Source of the DNA: Sphingobacterium hotanense
GTDB lineage: Bacteria; Bacteroidota; Bacteroidia; Sphingobacteriales; Sphingobacteriaceae
Assembly (NCBI RefSeq): GCF_008274825.1
Contig: NZ_CP030848.1
Span: 3,409,618-3,473,617, forward strand
Direction: 5' to 3'
DNA length: 64,000 bases
The notes under the pieces were generated by a model, which was given only the letters and a program-made list of their open reading frames with translations, was not told the origin of the DNA and ran no database searches. A program made the position numbers and the translations under genes. Below are positions 25,326-35,425 of the stretch, one piece after another (the stretch's first letter is position 1; every line of letters starts with the position of its first letter).

Positions 25326-26297
25326 ATGAAAAAAGTACATCAGACACTTCTTCACTTACAGCCTTATGATCGATTGATTGAATGGTCGAAGAGTGCCACC
25401 CTACCGGGATTTGGCAAATTGCCATTATATACGGTGTTTGTATTCTTTTTCCAAGAGATTTCCCGCGAGTCGATTATTAATAAAGCGTCATCCTTAGCCT
25501 ATAACTTTATGTTGGCTATTTTTCCGGGTATTATCTTCCTTTTCACGTTAATTCCGTACATCCCTATCGATAATTTCCAAGAGCAGCTGATGGATCTTAT
25601 ACAGCTTGCTTTGCCAGATAATGCGTATCAAGTTTTAGAAAATACATTGAAGGATATTATTATCCGTCAAAACGGAGGATTATTGTCGGCCGGTTTTGTG
25701 CTTTGTACATTCTTTGCGACGAATGGTATGACCACTTTGATGATGACCTTCAACAAGTCTTCCCTGTCGAAGGAATCCAGAACCTGGTTTCAGCGTCGTA
25801 TCGTTGCGCTGGTACTCTCATTTTCCATTGTTTTCGCATTAATTTGCGGGATTGTTTTGTACATGGGATCCAATTTTTTAATCAATTACTTGAAAACACA
25901 TATTGATTATGACCTTTCGTGGTTTTGGTCTTTCCTGATCAAGACCGCACAATGGCTTATTTTATTTTCGATTTACTTTTTCACGGTAAGCCTAATCTAT
26001 AAATTTGGTCCATCATCATCACGTTGGAAACTCTTTACCCCGGGTGCGACATTGGCGACCCTACTGGCAATGTTGTCGTTTTCGTTATTTACTTTTTATA
26101 TTAATAATTTCGGAGCATACAATAAGTTATACGGTTCCATTGGAACCCTTATTGTGGTGATGATTTGGATGTATATGAATGCGCTGATATTGATTATCGG
26201 GTATGAATTGAATGCGAGCATTGCACTTTCAAAACAAAGTATTAAAATTGTAAAACCAAGAGTTTACAATTCTTTTAAAGCAAACCAAGCTGAATAG
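25326..26297 (+). CDS. YihY/BrkB family inner-membrane protein
   Basis: 323 aa with about six membrane segments. Family landmarks are SLAYNFMLAIFPGIIFLFTLIPYI (in full over 25490-25560), FKFGPSSSRWKLFTPGA-like loop (YKFGPSSSRW) and the ending FGAYNKLYGSIGTLIVVMIW. Formerly labelled ribonuclease BN; transport or envelope function is now assumed. Directly follows the thioesterase with no gap. Confidence 0.92.
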   Translation: MKKVHQTLLHLQPYDRLIEWSKSATLPGFGKLPLYTVFVFFFQEISRESIINKASSLAYNFMLAIFPGIIFLFTLIPYIPIDNFQEQLMDLIQLALPDNAYQVLENTLKDIIIRQNGGLLSAGFVLCTFFATNGMTTLMMTFNKSSLSKESRTWFQRRIVALVLSFSIVFALICGIVLYMGSNFLINYLKTHIDYDLSWFWSFLIKTAQWLILFSIYFFTVSLIYKFGPSSSRWKLFTPGATLATLLAMLSFSLFTFYINNFGAYNKLYGSIGTLIVVMIWMYMNALILIIGYELNASIALSKQSIKIVKPRVYNSFKANQAE

Positions 26298-26338
26298 GGC
26301 AAACCACTGTTTTTGTGTACAATTAGCTTAGAAACACA

Positions 26339-28504
26339 ATGCAACAAGAGGACAAATATCTAGTCGATAGGACAAAGCGAAACAAGAGTATTCGAAATAT
26401 CTTGTTATTGTCTACTATTGGCCTTTTTGTAGCATTCCTAATTTTCTTTATATCTTCTTTTATTCAATATCGGTCTATTCAATCCAGAATTGAGCGAATC
26501 TATAGCAGCATCAATACGGACCAAACCAGCTTTGTAACCCTTCTGACTAAATTCAACGACGCCGAAAATCACTTCCGCCAATATTCGCTCAACTACGACA
26601 GTACCGATTTCCTGGAATATAATAAGAACCTCATGCTATTGAGAGCCTCGGTTGACTCCTTGCGAAAGGTCCGAGAGGTAGAGGAAATTGTTGACCAAAA
26701 ATACCGCAGTGACTCGATCGATTATTCGAGACTTCTGCCCATGTATATTGACCTCGCAGCCAATATCGATTCGCTAATGCAATCTGCGCGAACCTTGGAC
26801 GAGTTCCACCGCACGGCAATAAACAACTCGATGTTCAATCTGCCACAGGAGAATTCTATCGCCAATTCGGATCTCAGCCGATCGACACCGAGTGTTATCA
26901 TCAATCGCAAACCCTTGCTGCAACGCATATTCCAACCCAAGCCTGACACCCTAACTTTAGGAAGTGACCTGCTCTCTCAGGATACGCGCAACATGCTCCA
27001 TCAGAGTTTTTCGAGAATCCGTTCGGAGTCTGACGCGCGAGCACAGGGCAAGCTGGATGAAATCAAACTGCAACTCACGGATCTGCGCCAGAAGGAGCGA
27101 TTGATGCTCGCCGACAACTTCACCTTGCTCCATAAAACCAATCAGCAAATCCGATTCGTCTATGATCAACGGATAAAATTCCAGCGAGAGAAGTCTGACC
27201 AGGAGTTGAACGTGCTGTTGGCAAATACCGACACCTTTAAATGGCAAATTATTGTTTCCTTGACTTTTGTGTTTATCGTTATCTGTATTTTAGTGTATTA
27301 CCAGTTCTTCACAAACTATTATGAACAGATGCTGATGGACGAAAAGATCTATGCGTCTAAACTTGCCGAGCAGAAAACCGATATCCTCGCTGAGATAACG
27401 CATGAAATCCGCACACCGATTAACTCAATGATAGGAATTGTCGACTTGTTGCGAAGTCGGAACGACCTCTATCAACCGAAGGACATTCTCTTGCTAGAGA
27501 CGGCATATTCGAATATTACAGCGACATCGAAAACCATCAACGATATTCTTAATCTGAGCAAGATCGACAAACATGATACCATAGAGCCGAATCATTTTGA
27601 CTTCCATGATATGCTATTGGAAATCCTCGACAATTATAGGAATCAGGCGAGTCTTAAAAAAATCACCTTAAACCATTCGCTAGACGAGAGCAAACCGACT
27701 ATTATCTTTACGGATGAGCTAAAGGTACGTCAAGTGGTGAGCAACTTAGTTAGTAATGCGATCAAGTATTCGTCTCAGGGAACAGTTACGACCAAGATGT
27801 ATGTGAACAATCATAGCAATTTGGTCATTAAGGTATCCGATGAGGGAAATGGCATCCCCGAGAACCTCAAAAAGAACATCTTCAAGAAATATTATACGGA
27901 GAATAAGACGAATAAGGTTGAAGGTGGCGTTGGATTGGGACTTTACATCACAAAAAATATCGTTACCCTATTAAAGGGCAAGATTTCCTTTCAGTCTAGA
28001 GCCAATCAGGGAACTACTTTTACGGTAGAAATTCCTATTCCACGCCCAAAATTCCGCCGTAAGAATACCCTTAATATTCATCAAGTTAGGGATCTTCCGA
28101 AGAATCTTTCTTGGCTAATTGTAGATGATAATGCTTTAAATTTGCTCTATCTGAAGCAGTTTTTCTTGTTACACGAGCAGGTTTACACAGCTACCAACGG
28201 TCTGGAAGCGCTGAACTTAATGGAAACAAAAGCCGTTGATGTCATTGTTACGGATATTAATATGCCAGTGATGACCGGAGACGAACTGCTGGTTAAGGTT
28301 CGTCAAAACCCTGCCTACGAGCGCGTTAAAATAATCGCTACATCCTCTGATAATGAACAAGTTAAGAAGCAGGAAGGAATCAGAAGGATGAAATTTGATG
28401 GCATCCTGATCAAGCCGTTCAATGAAAAGAAGCTAACGGAGGTCATCTTAAAAACCTTGTATCCGATCTTTGAAGACTCGGATGAAATCCAGCAAGAGGG
28501 ATAG
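26339..28504 (+). CDS. Hybrid sensor histidine kinase with C-terminal receiver
   Basis: 721 aa. TM1 at about 20-42, a large periplasmic/extracytoplasmic region (about 43-300) rich in helices and without a recognised sensor fold, then TM2 at about 302-324. HisKA follows with the phosphorylated His in EITHEIRTPINSM (about residue 356). HATPase has VSNLVSNAIKYSS (N box), DEGNGIPENL (G1) and GGVGLGLYI (G2). The receiver (about 595-710) carries LIVDDNALN and the acceptor Asp in VIVTDINMPVM. No Hpt or output domain, so phosphate probably goes to a separate Hpt protein. Starts 41 bp after the YihY gene. Confidence 0.93.
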   Translation: MQQEDKYLVDRTKRNKSIRNILLLSTIGLFVAFLIFFISSFIQYRSIQSRIERIYSSINTDQTSFVTLLTKFNDAENHFRQYSLNYDSTDFLEYNKNLMLLRASVDSLRKVREVEEIVDQKYRSDSIDYSRLLPMYIDLAANIDSLMQSARTLDEFHRTAINNSMFNLPQENSIANSDLSRSTPSVIINRKPLLQRIFQPKPDTLTLGSDLLSQDTRNMLHQSFSRIRSESDARAQGKLDEIKLQLTDLRQKERLMLADNFTLLHKTNQQIRFVYDQRIKFQREKSDQELNVLLANTDTFKWQIIVSLTFVFIVICILVYYQFFTNYYEQMLMDEKIYASKLAEQKTDILAEITHEIRTPINSMIGIVDLLRSRNDLYQPKDILLLETAYSNITATSKTINDILNLSKIDKHDTIEPNHFDFHDMLLEILDNYRNQASLKKITLNHSLDESKPTIIFTDELKVRQVVSNLVSNAIKYSSQGTVTTKMYVNNHSNLVIKVSDEGNGIPENLKKNIFKKYYTENKTNKVEGGVGLGLYITKNIVTLLKGKISFQSRANQGTTFTVEIPIPRPKFRRKNTLNIHQVRDLPKNLSWLIVDDNALNLLYLKQFFLLHEQVYTATNGLEALNLMETKAVDVIVTDINMPVMTGDELLVKVRQNPAYERVKIIATSSDNEQVKKQEGIRRMKFDGILIKPFNEKKLTEVILKTLYPIFEDSDEIQQEG

Positions 28505-28530
28505 CAAATAATTTTTTTTCTTCTAATCTC

Positions 28531-28558
28531 TTGTAAATAAAAGTTTTTCGTATCTTTG
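28531..28558 (+). promoter_or_regulatory. Strong Bacteroidota promoter of rpsA
   Basis: TTG at 28531-28533, a 17-bp spacer and TATCTTTG at 28551-28558, the consensus -33/-7 pair. The transcript would start near 28564, close to the 5' arm of the hairpin described next. Confidence 0.85.
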
Positions 28559-28562
28559 CAGT

Positions 28563-28577
28563 CCCTACATCGTAGGG
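28563..28577 (+). promoter_or_regulatory. Hairpin at the 5' end of the rpsA transcript
   Basis: CCCTAC-ATC-GTAGGG, a 6-bp stem with a 3-nt loop, 20 bp before the rpsA ATG and followed by AAAAGGAG. Could stabilise the mRNA or serve S1 autoregulation; this is inference. Confidence 0.6.
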
Positions 28578-28596
28578 AAAAGGAGATAATTAATTA

Positions 28597-30531
28597 ATGG
28601 CAAAAAAACAAGAAGCAGAAAAAGAGTTAGCGGCGAAAAACGCAGAGCTACAAGGTGCTGACACAAAAGTTGTGAAAGACACTGAAAAGATTGAGTCTGA
28701 AGCAGATTCAAATTTAATCGATGAGATTAAATCTAACACTTGGAGTACTCCATCAGGAGACTTCGACTGGGATCTTGATGAGAAAGCTTTCGGTAATTAT
28801 AGCGAAGCTGAGCGCGTTAAATTGGAAGAGCAATACGCTGGAACATTTAACCAAATTAATCAAGGTGAAATTATTGAAGGTATCGTTGTATCTATCAATA
28901 ACAAAGATGTTGTATTGAACATCGGTTTCAAATCAGACGGTCTTGTAGCATTATCTGAGTTCCGTGACTTACCTGACTTAAAAGTTGGTGATACGGTTGA
29001 CGTATTTGTTGAATCGCAAGAGGATGCAAACGGTCAGTTAGTATTATCACGCAAACGTGCTAAAACACAAAAATCTTGGGAAGAAATCAATGCTGCATTG
29101 GAAAACGATGCAATTATCGATGGTTTTGTTAAATCACGCACTAAAGGTGGTTTAATCGTTGATATCAAAGGTGTTGAGGCATTCTTACCAGGTTCTCAAA
29201 TCGACATCAAGCCTATCCGTGACTACGACGTATATGTTGGTAAAACAATGGAATTCAAAGTTGTTAAAATCAACCATGAGTTCAAGAACGTAGTTGTTTC
29301 TCATAAAGTATTGATCGAAGACGATTTAGAAAACCAAAAATCAGAGATCGTTGCTAAATTAGAAAAAGGTCAAGTATTAGAAGGTACTGTTAAAAATATC
29401 ACTGACTTCGGTGTGTTCATCGACTTAGGTGGTGTTGACGGTTTACTTCACATTACTGATATCTCTTGGGGCCGTATCGAGCATCCAAAAGAGGTGTTAG
29501 CATTAGACCAAACTATCAACGTTGTAGTATTAGACTTCGACGACGAGAAAAAACGTATCGCATTAGGTTTAAAACAATTATCAGAGCACCCTTGGGAATC
29601 TCTAGATACAGGTTTAGAAATTGGTTCTAAAGTAAAAGGTAAAATCGTAACAGTTGCTGATTACGGTGCTTTCTTAGAAATCATCCCTGGTGTTGAAGGT
29701 TTAATCCACGTATCTGAAATGTCATGGTCTCAAAACTTACGTTCTCCACAAGAGTTCTTAAAAGTAGGTGATGAAATCGAAGCTGTTATCTTAACTCTAG
29801 ATCGCGAAGAGCGTAAAATGAGCTTAGGTATCAAACAATTGACTCCAGATCCTTGGCAAAACATCACTGAACGTTACCCAGTAGGTTCAAAACAATCAGC
29901 GGTTGTTAAGAACATGACTAACTTCGGTGTATTCGTAGAATTAGAAGACGGAATCGACGGATTAATTCACATTTCTGACCTTTCATGGTCTAAGAAAGTT
30001 AACCACCCTAACGAATTCACTAAAGTTGGTGAGCGTTTAGACGTAGTGGTTTTAGAATTAGACGAAGAAAACCGCAAACTTTCTTTAGGTCACAAACAAT
30101 TAGAAGAAAACCCTTGGGATACTTTCGAAACGATCTTCACTGAAGGTTCAGTTCACGAAGGTACAGTTATCAAAGTTGGTGACAAAGGTGATATCGTAGC
30201 TTTACAATACGGTGTTGAAGGCTTCTGCCCTAACAAACACTCTGTAAAAGAAGACGGTTCTTCATTGAAAGTTGACGAAGTTGCTGAATTCAAAATCATC
30301 GAATTCAACAAAGAAAACAAACGTTTAGTTATCTCTCACTCTCGTATTTGGGAAGATGCTAAAGCTGAAGCTCGTATTGAAGAGTTCAACGCTCGTAAGA
30401 AAGAAGCTAAAGCTGCATCATCTGCAGTAAGAAAAGTGAAAGACAATGTTGAAAAATCAACATTAGGTGATCTTGACGTTTTAGCTCAATTAAAAGAGCA
30501 AATGGAAGACAACGAAAAGAAATCTAAATAA
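28597..30531 (+). CDS. rpsA: 30S ribosomal protein S1
   Basis: 644 aa with a Bacteroidota-type charged N-terminal extension (1-85) and six S1 (OB-fold) repeats. Repeat cores are visible as GEIIEGIVVSINNKDVVLNIG, VKNITDFGVFIDLGGVDGLL, VADYGAFLEIIPGVEGLI, VKNMTNFGVFVELEDGIDGL and VIKVGDKGDIVALQYGVEG. It unwinds and recruits mRNA on the 30S subunit. Codon use is strongly biased (GGT, TTA, GTT), as expected of a highly expressed gene. A purine tract AAAAGGAG precedes the start. Confidence 0.97.
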   Translation: MAKKQEAEKELAAKNAELQGADTKVVKDTEKIESEADSNLIDEIKSNTWSTPSGDFDWDLDEKAFGNYSEAERVKLEEQYAGTFNQINQGEIIEGIVVSINNKDVVLNIGFKSDGLVALSEFRDLPDLKVGDTVDVFVESQEDANGQLVLSRKRAKTQKSWEEINAALENDAIIDGFVKSRTKGGLIVDIKGVEAFLPGSQIDIKPIRDYDVYVGKTMEFKVVKINHEFKNVVVSHKVLIEDDLENQKSEIVAKLEKGQVLEGTVKNITDFGVFIDLGGVDGLLHITDISWGRIEHPKEVLALDQTINVVVLDFDDEKKRIALGLKQLSEHPWESLDTGLEIGSKVKGKIVTVADYGAFLEIIPGVEGLIHVSEMSWSQNLRSPQEFLKVGDEIEAVILTLDREERKMSLGIKQLTPDPWQNITERYPVGSKQSAVVKNMTNFGVFVELEDGIDGLIHISDLSWSKKVNHPNEFTKVGERLDVVVLELDEENRKLSLGHKQLEENPWDTFETIFTEGSVHEGTVIKVGDKGDIVALQYGVEGFCPNKHSVKEDGSSLKVDEVAEFKIIEFNKENKRLVISHSRIWEDAKAEARIEEFNARKKEAKAASSAVRKVKDNVEKSTLGDLDVLAQLKEQMEDNEKKSK

Positions 30532-30554
30532 TTAGATTTTTCGAAATAACTTCT

Positions 30555-30584
30555 AAAGCCCGATCCAATGGATCGGGCTTTTTT
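30555..30584 (+). terminator. rpsA terminator
   Basis: 12-bp perfect stem AAAGCCCGATCC / GGATCGGGCTTT with an AAT loop and a T-run, 24 bp after the stop codon. Confidence 0.92.
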
Positions 30585-30620
30585 GATTTTAATGCCTACA
30601 TTAGTAAAAAGAATCAGAAG

Positions 30621-31460
30621 ATGAACAGAGCATTAATCGACATAGAACAAGTACAAAATTTTATCAAAGAGCACGCTGACCGTGTCATCATTCTAGATGC
30701 CAGCATTGATAAAGTCGGACAGAAGCTTGACAATAATAATTTAGAGCTTATTCCGAATTCACATTTTTTCGATATTGAAAACGCTTTTTCAGACAAAGCT
30801 ATTAACCTGCCACACACGATGGTTGATGCGTCTACCTTTGAGAACGAAGCAAGAAAACTAGGTATCAACGAAGATTCTATCATATTACTTTATGATCGTT
30901 GGGGCGTATATTCCAGTCCGCGTGCTTGGTGGATGTTTAAATATATGGGCTTCGATCAAGTATATGTAATCAATGGAGGCCTACCTGCATGGAAATCTGC
31001 GGATCTTCCTACAGTTGATTCTTATGCAGCAGTGGAACAGACCGGAAACTTTATAGCAAAGCCGAATAGCGAGTGGATCATTAAAATTGATGAATTAAAG
31101 GAACTAGTCGGAGAAGCAGACGTGCATATTACAGATGCTCGAAGTGCGGGGCGCTTCTCGGGTGCTGCACCGGAACCTCGTCCGGGACTAAAATCCGGAC
31201 ATATTCCGGGATCGAAGAATATTCCTTTTGATCAGGTCCTTGATGGAGCATATTTTAGGTCTAACGAGCAGATAGCCCCTCTATATGCTGACAAATCTTT
31301 TTCTTCGGGACAAAATATTTTTACATGTGGATCGGGCATTACCGCATCGATTTTAGCATTAGGTGCTTATGAGTTAGGATACCCCCATATCCGGGTATAT
31401 GATGGTTCTTGGTCGGAATGGGGTTCAGACCCCGATACAATTGTAGATCAAAATATTTAG
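30621..31460 (+). CDS. Thiosulfate/3-mercaptopyruvate sulfurtransferase (tandem rhodanese)
   Basis: 279 aa with two rhodanese domains. The N-terminal one is inactive-like (LYDRWGVYSSPRAWWMFK). The C-terminal one holds the active-site cysteine in FTCGSGITAS, preceded by DARSAGRFSGAAPEPRPG and GHIPGSKNIPF. The active loop CGSGITA is closer to the mercaptopyruvate type. Cytoplasmic, no signal. Stands alone between two terminators. Confidence 0.92.
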   Translation: MNRALIDIEQVQNFIKEHADRVIILDASIDKVGQKLDNNNLELIPNSHFFDIENAFSDKAINLPHTMVDASTFENEARKLGINEDSIILLYDRWGVYSSPRAWWMFKYMGFDQVYVINGGLPAWKSADLPTVDSYAAVEQTGNFIAKPNSEWIIKIDELKELVGEADVHITDARSAGRFSGAAPEPRPGLKSGHIPGSKNIPFDQVLDGAYFRSNEQIAPLYADKSFSSGQNIFTCGSGITASILALGAYELGYPHIRVYDGSWSEWGSDPDTIVDQNI

Positions 31461-31470
31461 AACATGATAA

Positions 31471-31504
31471 AAAAAAGGGATAGTCTGTCGATTATCCCTT
31501 TTTT
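31471..31504. terminator. Bidirectional terminator between the rhodanese and pirin genes
   Basis: AAAAAAGGGATA / TATCCCTTTTTT, 12-bp arms with a 10-nt loop, serving the two convergent genes. Confidence 0.88.
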
Positions 31505-31509
31505 GCTTA

Positions 31510-32388
31510 CTATTTTCTTGCTGCCGGCAATGGTACATAGCCATCGTCGCCGGGGACTTTAGGAAACTCATGGTTTATCCATTTCTGTTTCGCCTCCTCA
31601 ATTATTTCTTTACTCGTGGCAACAAAGTTCCAATAGATAAATCGTTCTTCTGGGAAGGGTTCTCCACCAAAGATATAAACCGTTGTTCCTGCCTTCATCT
31701 CAAACGAGCATAAGTGCGCGTCTAAGGTGATCAGAATCTGTTTCGGACCGTAGGTATAGCCATTGCTTTCGATTTCTCCTTCGAGAATGTACAAACCGCT
31801 CTCACCATACAATTCTCCACGAATATCAATTAATGCATCCTTCGTTGTTTTGATCTCTATCATATAGAGTTTGCTATGGACAGGTACCGGTGATTTTTTT
31901 CCAAAAGCCTCACCGGCGATCAGCTTATAAGACACTCCATCTGCTTCCCATGCAGGGATAGCGTCGGCTTCTACATGGTGGAATTCGGGCTCCTGAAACT
32001 CTAATTCTTTGGGCAAAGCCACCCATATTTGTAGGCCATGCAAGAACTTATCTTTTTGTCGTAGATATTCTGGCGTACGCTCAGAATGGACAACTCCTTT
32101 TCCAGCGGTCATCCAATTGACAGCTCCCGGTTTTATTTCCATGGCGGTGCCCAAGCTATCACGATGAAAGATGGATCCCTCAAACAGATAGGTCAGCGTC
32201 GATAATCCGATATGAGGGTGTAGACCAACATCCAAATTTTCATGATCGGCAAGACACGCTGGTCCCATATGGTCGATAAATACAAACGGACCAATAGAAC
32301 GTTTCTGACGGAATGGCAATAACCTTCCCACTAAAAAATTACCTATATCTGCTGCTGTTTCTTCTCTGATGAAATCAATATTTGACAT
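31510..32388 (-). CDS. Pirin family protein
   Basis: 292 aa double cupin. N-terminal cupin metal site residues are in GLHPHIGLSTLTYLFEG, FHRDSLG and VHSERTPE. The C-terminal cupin contains KLYMIEIKTTKDALIDI. Bacterial pirins include quercetin 2,3-dioxygenases, but the physiological role here is unknown. It starts 47 bp after the hutG stop on the same strand and may belong to the hut transcript. Confidence 0.9.
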   Translation of the reverse strand: MSNIDFIREETAADIGNFLVGRLLPFRQKRSIGPFVFIDHMGPACLADHENLDVGLHPHIGLSTLTYLFEGSIFHRDSLGTAMEIKPGAVNWMTAGKGVVHSERTPEYLRQKDKFLHGLQIWVALPKELEFQEPEFHHVEADAIPAWEADGVSYKLIAGEAFGKKSPVPVHSKLYMIEIKTTKDALIDIRGELYGESGLYILEGEIESNGYTYGPKQILITLDAHLCSFEMKAGTTVYIFGGEPFPEERFIYWNFVATSKEIIEEAKQKWINHEFPKVPGDDGYVPLPAARK

Positions 32389-32435
32389 GCTTCCTCCTAT
32401 AATGTGATTTAAGTATAAAGATACCCAAATTCTGT

Positions 32436-33407
32436 CTACTTCTGCAACAGCTTGAATAGCAAATCGGCACCAAGCTTGGTCGTCCTATTGTCAATATCAA
32501 AGAGCGGATTCAGCTCAGCAATATCGATGGAAACAAGATTAGAAAGTTGAATGATTGTTTCGAATAGCAAATGGAAATTGTGGTCCGGTACAATGCCGTT
32601 GAATGCCAAAGCAGAAACTCCCGGAGCATAAGATGCAGCGAATGCATCTAAGTCTATCGTCAAATAAACTTGATCCACCTTCTTTCCAAAATCTATAATC
32701 TGATCAATGATCTCTCCTAGCCTCTCGGTATAGATATCCTTTGCTTGTATGATTTCCACCCCCTTGGCATCGGCATAGTCGAACAGGGCCTTTGTATTGG
32801 ATATTTCCTGAATTCCGATCGCTAAATAATGAAAGGGAAGATTTTCTTTTTCAACGTGCTGTGCAATTTGATAGAATCCAGTTCCGGAATTGCCTTTACC
32901 CGCAATTAATGGACGGATATCCAAGTGTGCATCAATGTTGATGATGCCCACAGATTGTTTTGTCGCTGTTTGGAGACCTAGATAATGTGGGTAGGTGATT
33001 TCATGGCCACCGCCAAGCAGCACTGGAAATCCGCCCATAGAAATGATTTTATTCACTGCAGCATGCAGACAGCCTTGTGCTTCTTCCAATTTTTCATTAG
33101 CGCAAATAACATCTCCTGCATCGATGAGACGCGTCGTATTCGAAAAATGGACCGGTAGTCCAGCCAAGACCTTTCGGAAGGCCGCTGGGCCTTCTTTTGC
33201 GCCAATTCGGCCTTGATTTCTCCTTACTCCTTCCTCGCAGCAAAACCCCAATATGACAAAGGCGCCATCCAAGGATTGCTGTTTAGATAAATCAATTGCA
33301 TCAACGACCTGATGCCAACGTAGGAATGCTTGCTCTGTGCCATCAATTCTTCCCTGCCAGTTCTGCTGATCGCCAGGCTGATAATATGCATTATCAAGTA
33401 TCGCCAT
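32436..33407 (-). CDS. hutG: Formimidoylglutamase
   Basis: 323 aa arginase/agmatinase-fold enzyme. The binuclear manganese ligands are in GGGHEITYPHY, NIDAHLDIRP and TIDLDAFAAS. With hutH, hutU and hutI it completes the pathway from histidine to glutamate, releasing formamide (no formiminotransferase gene is seen here). The start ATG lies 3 bp after the hutU stop. Confidence 0.93.
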   Translation of the reverse strand: MAILDNAYYQPGDQQNWQGRIDGTEQAFLRWHQVVDAIDLSKQQSLDGAFVILGFCCEEGVRRNQGRIGAKEGPAAFRKVLAGLPVHFSNTTRLIDAGDVICANEKLEEAQGCLHAAVNKIISMGGFPVLLGGGHEITYPHYLGLQTATKQSVGIINIDAHLDIRPLIAGKGNSGTGFYQIAQHVEKENLPFHYLAIGIQEISNTKALFDYADAKGVEIIQAKDIYTERLGEIIDQIIDFGKKVDQVYLTIDLDAFAASYAPGVSALAFNGIVPDHNFHLLFETIIQLSNLVSIDIAELNPLFDIDNRTTKLGADLLFKLLQK

Positions 33408-33410
33408 ATA

Positions 33411-35423
33411 TTAATTGAATAATTGATCAATAAGTTGATCATCTACCATAACAGATTCTGTTACTTTAAAGTTTGCTGTTCTTGCCAACTCCGTTTCCAA
33501 AGCGCTTTTTGCTTCTTTGTTTCTGGCCCAAGCACGTCGTGCAATACCATTATTAACATCGAAGAACAACATTTGTCGGAGTTTCGCCTCGCTTTGGGCG
33601 GAGCCGTCCAGCAGCATACCAAAACCGCCATTGATCACCTCTCCCCATCCTACTCCACCTCCATTATGAATGGATACCCAGGTAGCTCCGCGGAAGCTAT
33701 CGCCAATAACATTATGTATAGCCATGTCTGCGGTATAGCGGGAACCATCGTATATATTGCTGGTTTCGCGATACGGTGAATCCGTTCCTGAGACATCGTG
33801 ATGATCTCGACCGAGAACAACCGGAGCGGATAATCGGCCATCGCGCACGGCATCATTAAATGCTATCGCAATTTTCGTGCGGCCCAAAGCGTCGGCATAT
33901 AAAATGCGAGCTTGTGATCCCACGACGAGCTTATTCTGCTTCGCATCTCTAATCCACTTAATATTATCATCCATCTGTTGAGAAATCTCTTCAGAAGCCT
34001 CCTTCTTTAAATGTTCTAATACTTGTAAGGCCAAGTTATCGGTCAGTTCAAGATCACTCTCCTTCCCAGAGGTGCAGACCCAGCGGAATGGACCAAATCC
34101 GTAGTCGAAACACATCGGCCCTAATATATCCTGAACATAGGATGGATACCGGAAATTTATATTGTCCTCCGCCATGACGTCAGCTTTCGCACGAGAGCAC
34201 TCAAGCAGGAAAGCATTACCATAATCGAAAAAATAGGTTCCTTTAGCAACATGCTTATTTATTGCTGCGGCATGCCTTCTCAAAGACGCTTGTACTTTTT
34301 CTTTAAAAACTTCAGGCGCATTCGCGATCATGTGATTCGCTTCTTCGAAACTGACCCCGACCGGATAGTATCCCCCGGACCATGGATTATGTAATGATGT
34401 TTGATCCGATCCTACGGTAATCGGAAGATTGGCGAAATCGAATTGCTCCCACACGTCAACAATATTTCCTAAATAGGCTATTGACACGATTTCTTTATTC
34501 GTTATTGCGGCTTTAACACGAGCAATCAATTCGTCCATATCCTCAATGAGCAGGTCTACCCATCCTTGCTCATGACGCTTACGAGCAGCAGCAGGGTTCA
34601 CCTCGGCACAAACGGTAATACAACCAGCAATGTTTCCAGCCTTTGGCTGCGCGCCGCTCATTCCTCCCAAACCGGAGGTCAAAAACACTTTTCCTGCCGC
34701 AGTTTCGGTGTTTGAGAGTTGCTTTCTAAAGGCATTCATTACTGTGATTGTGGTACCATGAACAATACCTTGCGGGCCGATATACATATAAGAACCCGCC
34801 GTCATTTGACCGTATTGGGTGACACCTAAGGCATTGTACCTTTCCCAATCATCCGGCTTGGAATAGTTCGGAATCATCATACCATTGCTGACCACCACGC
34901 GGGGTGCAAAGCTGGACGAGGGGAATAAGCCCATCGGATGGCCACTATACATATGCAGGGTTTGATCGTCATTCATCGTTGCCAGAAACTTCATCGTGAG
35001 CAGATATTGCGCCCAATTCTGAAAAACTGCACCATTTCCTCCATAGGTAATGAGCTCATGCGGATGCTGTGCAACAGCGGGATCCAGATTATTCTGAATC
35101 ATCAACATAATTGATGCCGCATGAATAGAATTTGCTGGATATTCCTCAATTGGGCGAGCATACATGGCGTATGACGGACGAAATCTATACATATAAATAC
35201 GCCCGTATGTGTGTAATTCCTCTAAAAATTCAGGAGCTAAGACCTTATGCCATTCTTTTGGAAAATAGCGCAGGGCATTACGGATAGCTAGCTTTTCCTC
35301 TTCCTTCGTCAATATGGCTTTACGCTTTGGGGCGTGGCTTACTGTCTGATCGTATATCGCTGCTTGAGGCAATTCTGCCGGAATTCCCTCGAGCAAGACT
35401 TCTTTAAAATTTAAGTTTTCCAT
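33411..35423 (-). CDS. hutU: Urocanate hydratase
   Basis: 670 aa, the long form found in Bacteroidota (Proteobacterial enzymes are about 555 aa). The NAD-binding glycine segment GLGGMSGAQPKAGNIAGC, GSDQTSLHNPWSGGYYPVG and the C-terminal RATWVSIHNGGGVGWGEVI-type motif (SIHNGGGVGWGE) are present. It converts urocanate to imidazolone propionate. The stop and start codons of its neighbours are 2-3 bp away, giving a tight operon. Confidence 0.96.
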   Translation of the reverse strand: MENLNFKEVLLEGIPAELPQAAIYDQTVSHAPKRKAILTKEEEKLAIRNALRYFPKEWHKVLAPEFLEELHTYGRIYMYRFRPSYAMYARPIEEYPANSIHAASIMLMIQNNLDPAVAQHPHELITYGGNGAVFQNWAQYLLTMKFLATMNDDQTLHMYSGHPMGLFPSSSFAPRVVVSNGMMIPNYSKPDDWERYNALGVTQYGQMTAGSYMYIGPQGIVHGTTITVMNAFRKQLSNTETAAGKVFLTSGLGGMSGAQPKAGNIAGCITVCAEVNPAAARKRHEQGWVDLLIEDMDELIARVKAAITNKEIVSIAYLGNIVDVWEQFDFANLPITVGSDQTSLHNPWSGGYYPVGVSFEEANHMIANAPEVFKEKVQASLRRHAAAINKHVAKGTYFFDYGNAFLLECSRAKADVMAEDNINFRYPSYVQDILGPMCFDYGFGPFRWVCTSGKESDLELTDNLALQVLEHLKKEASEEISQQMDDNIKWIRDAKQNKLVVGSQARILYADALGRTKIAIAFNDAVRDGRLSAPVVLGRDHHDVSGTDSPYRETSNIYDGSRYTADMAIHNVIGDSFRGATWVSIHNGGGVGWGEVINGGFGMLLDGSAQSEAKLRQMLFFDVNNGIARRAWARNKEAKSALETELARTANFKVTESVMVDDQLIDQLFN

Positions 35424-35425
35424 AA

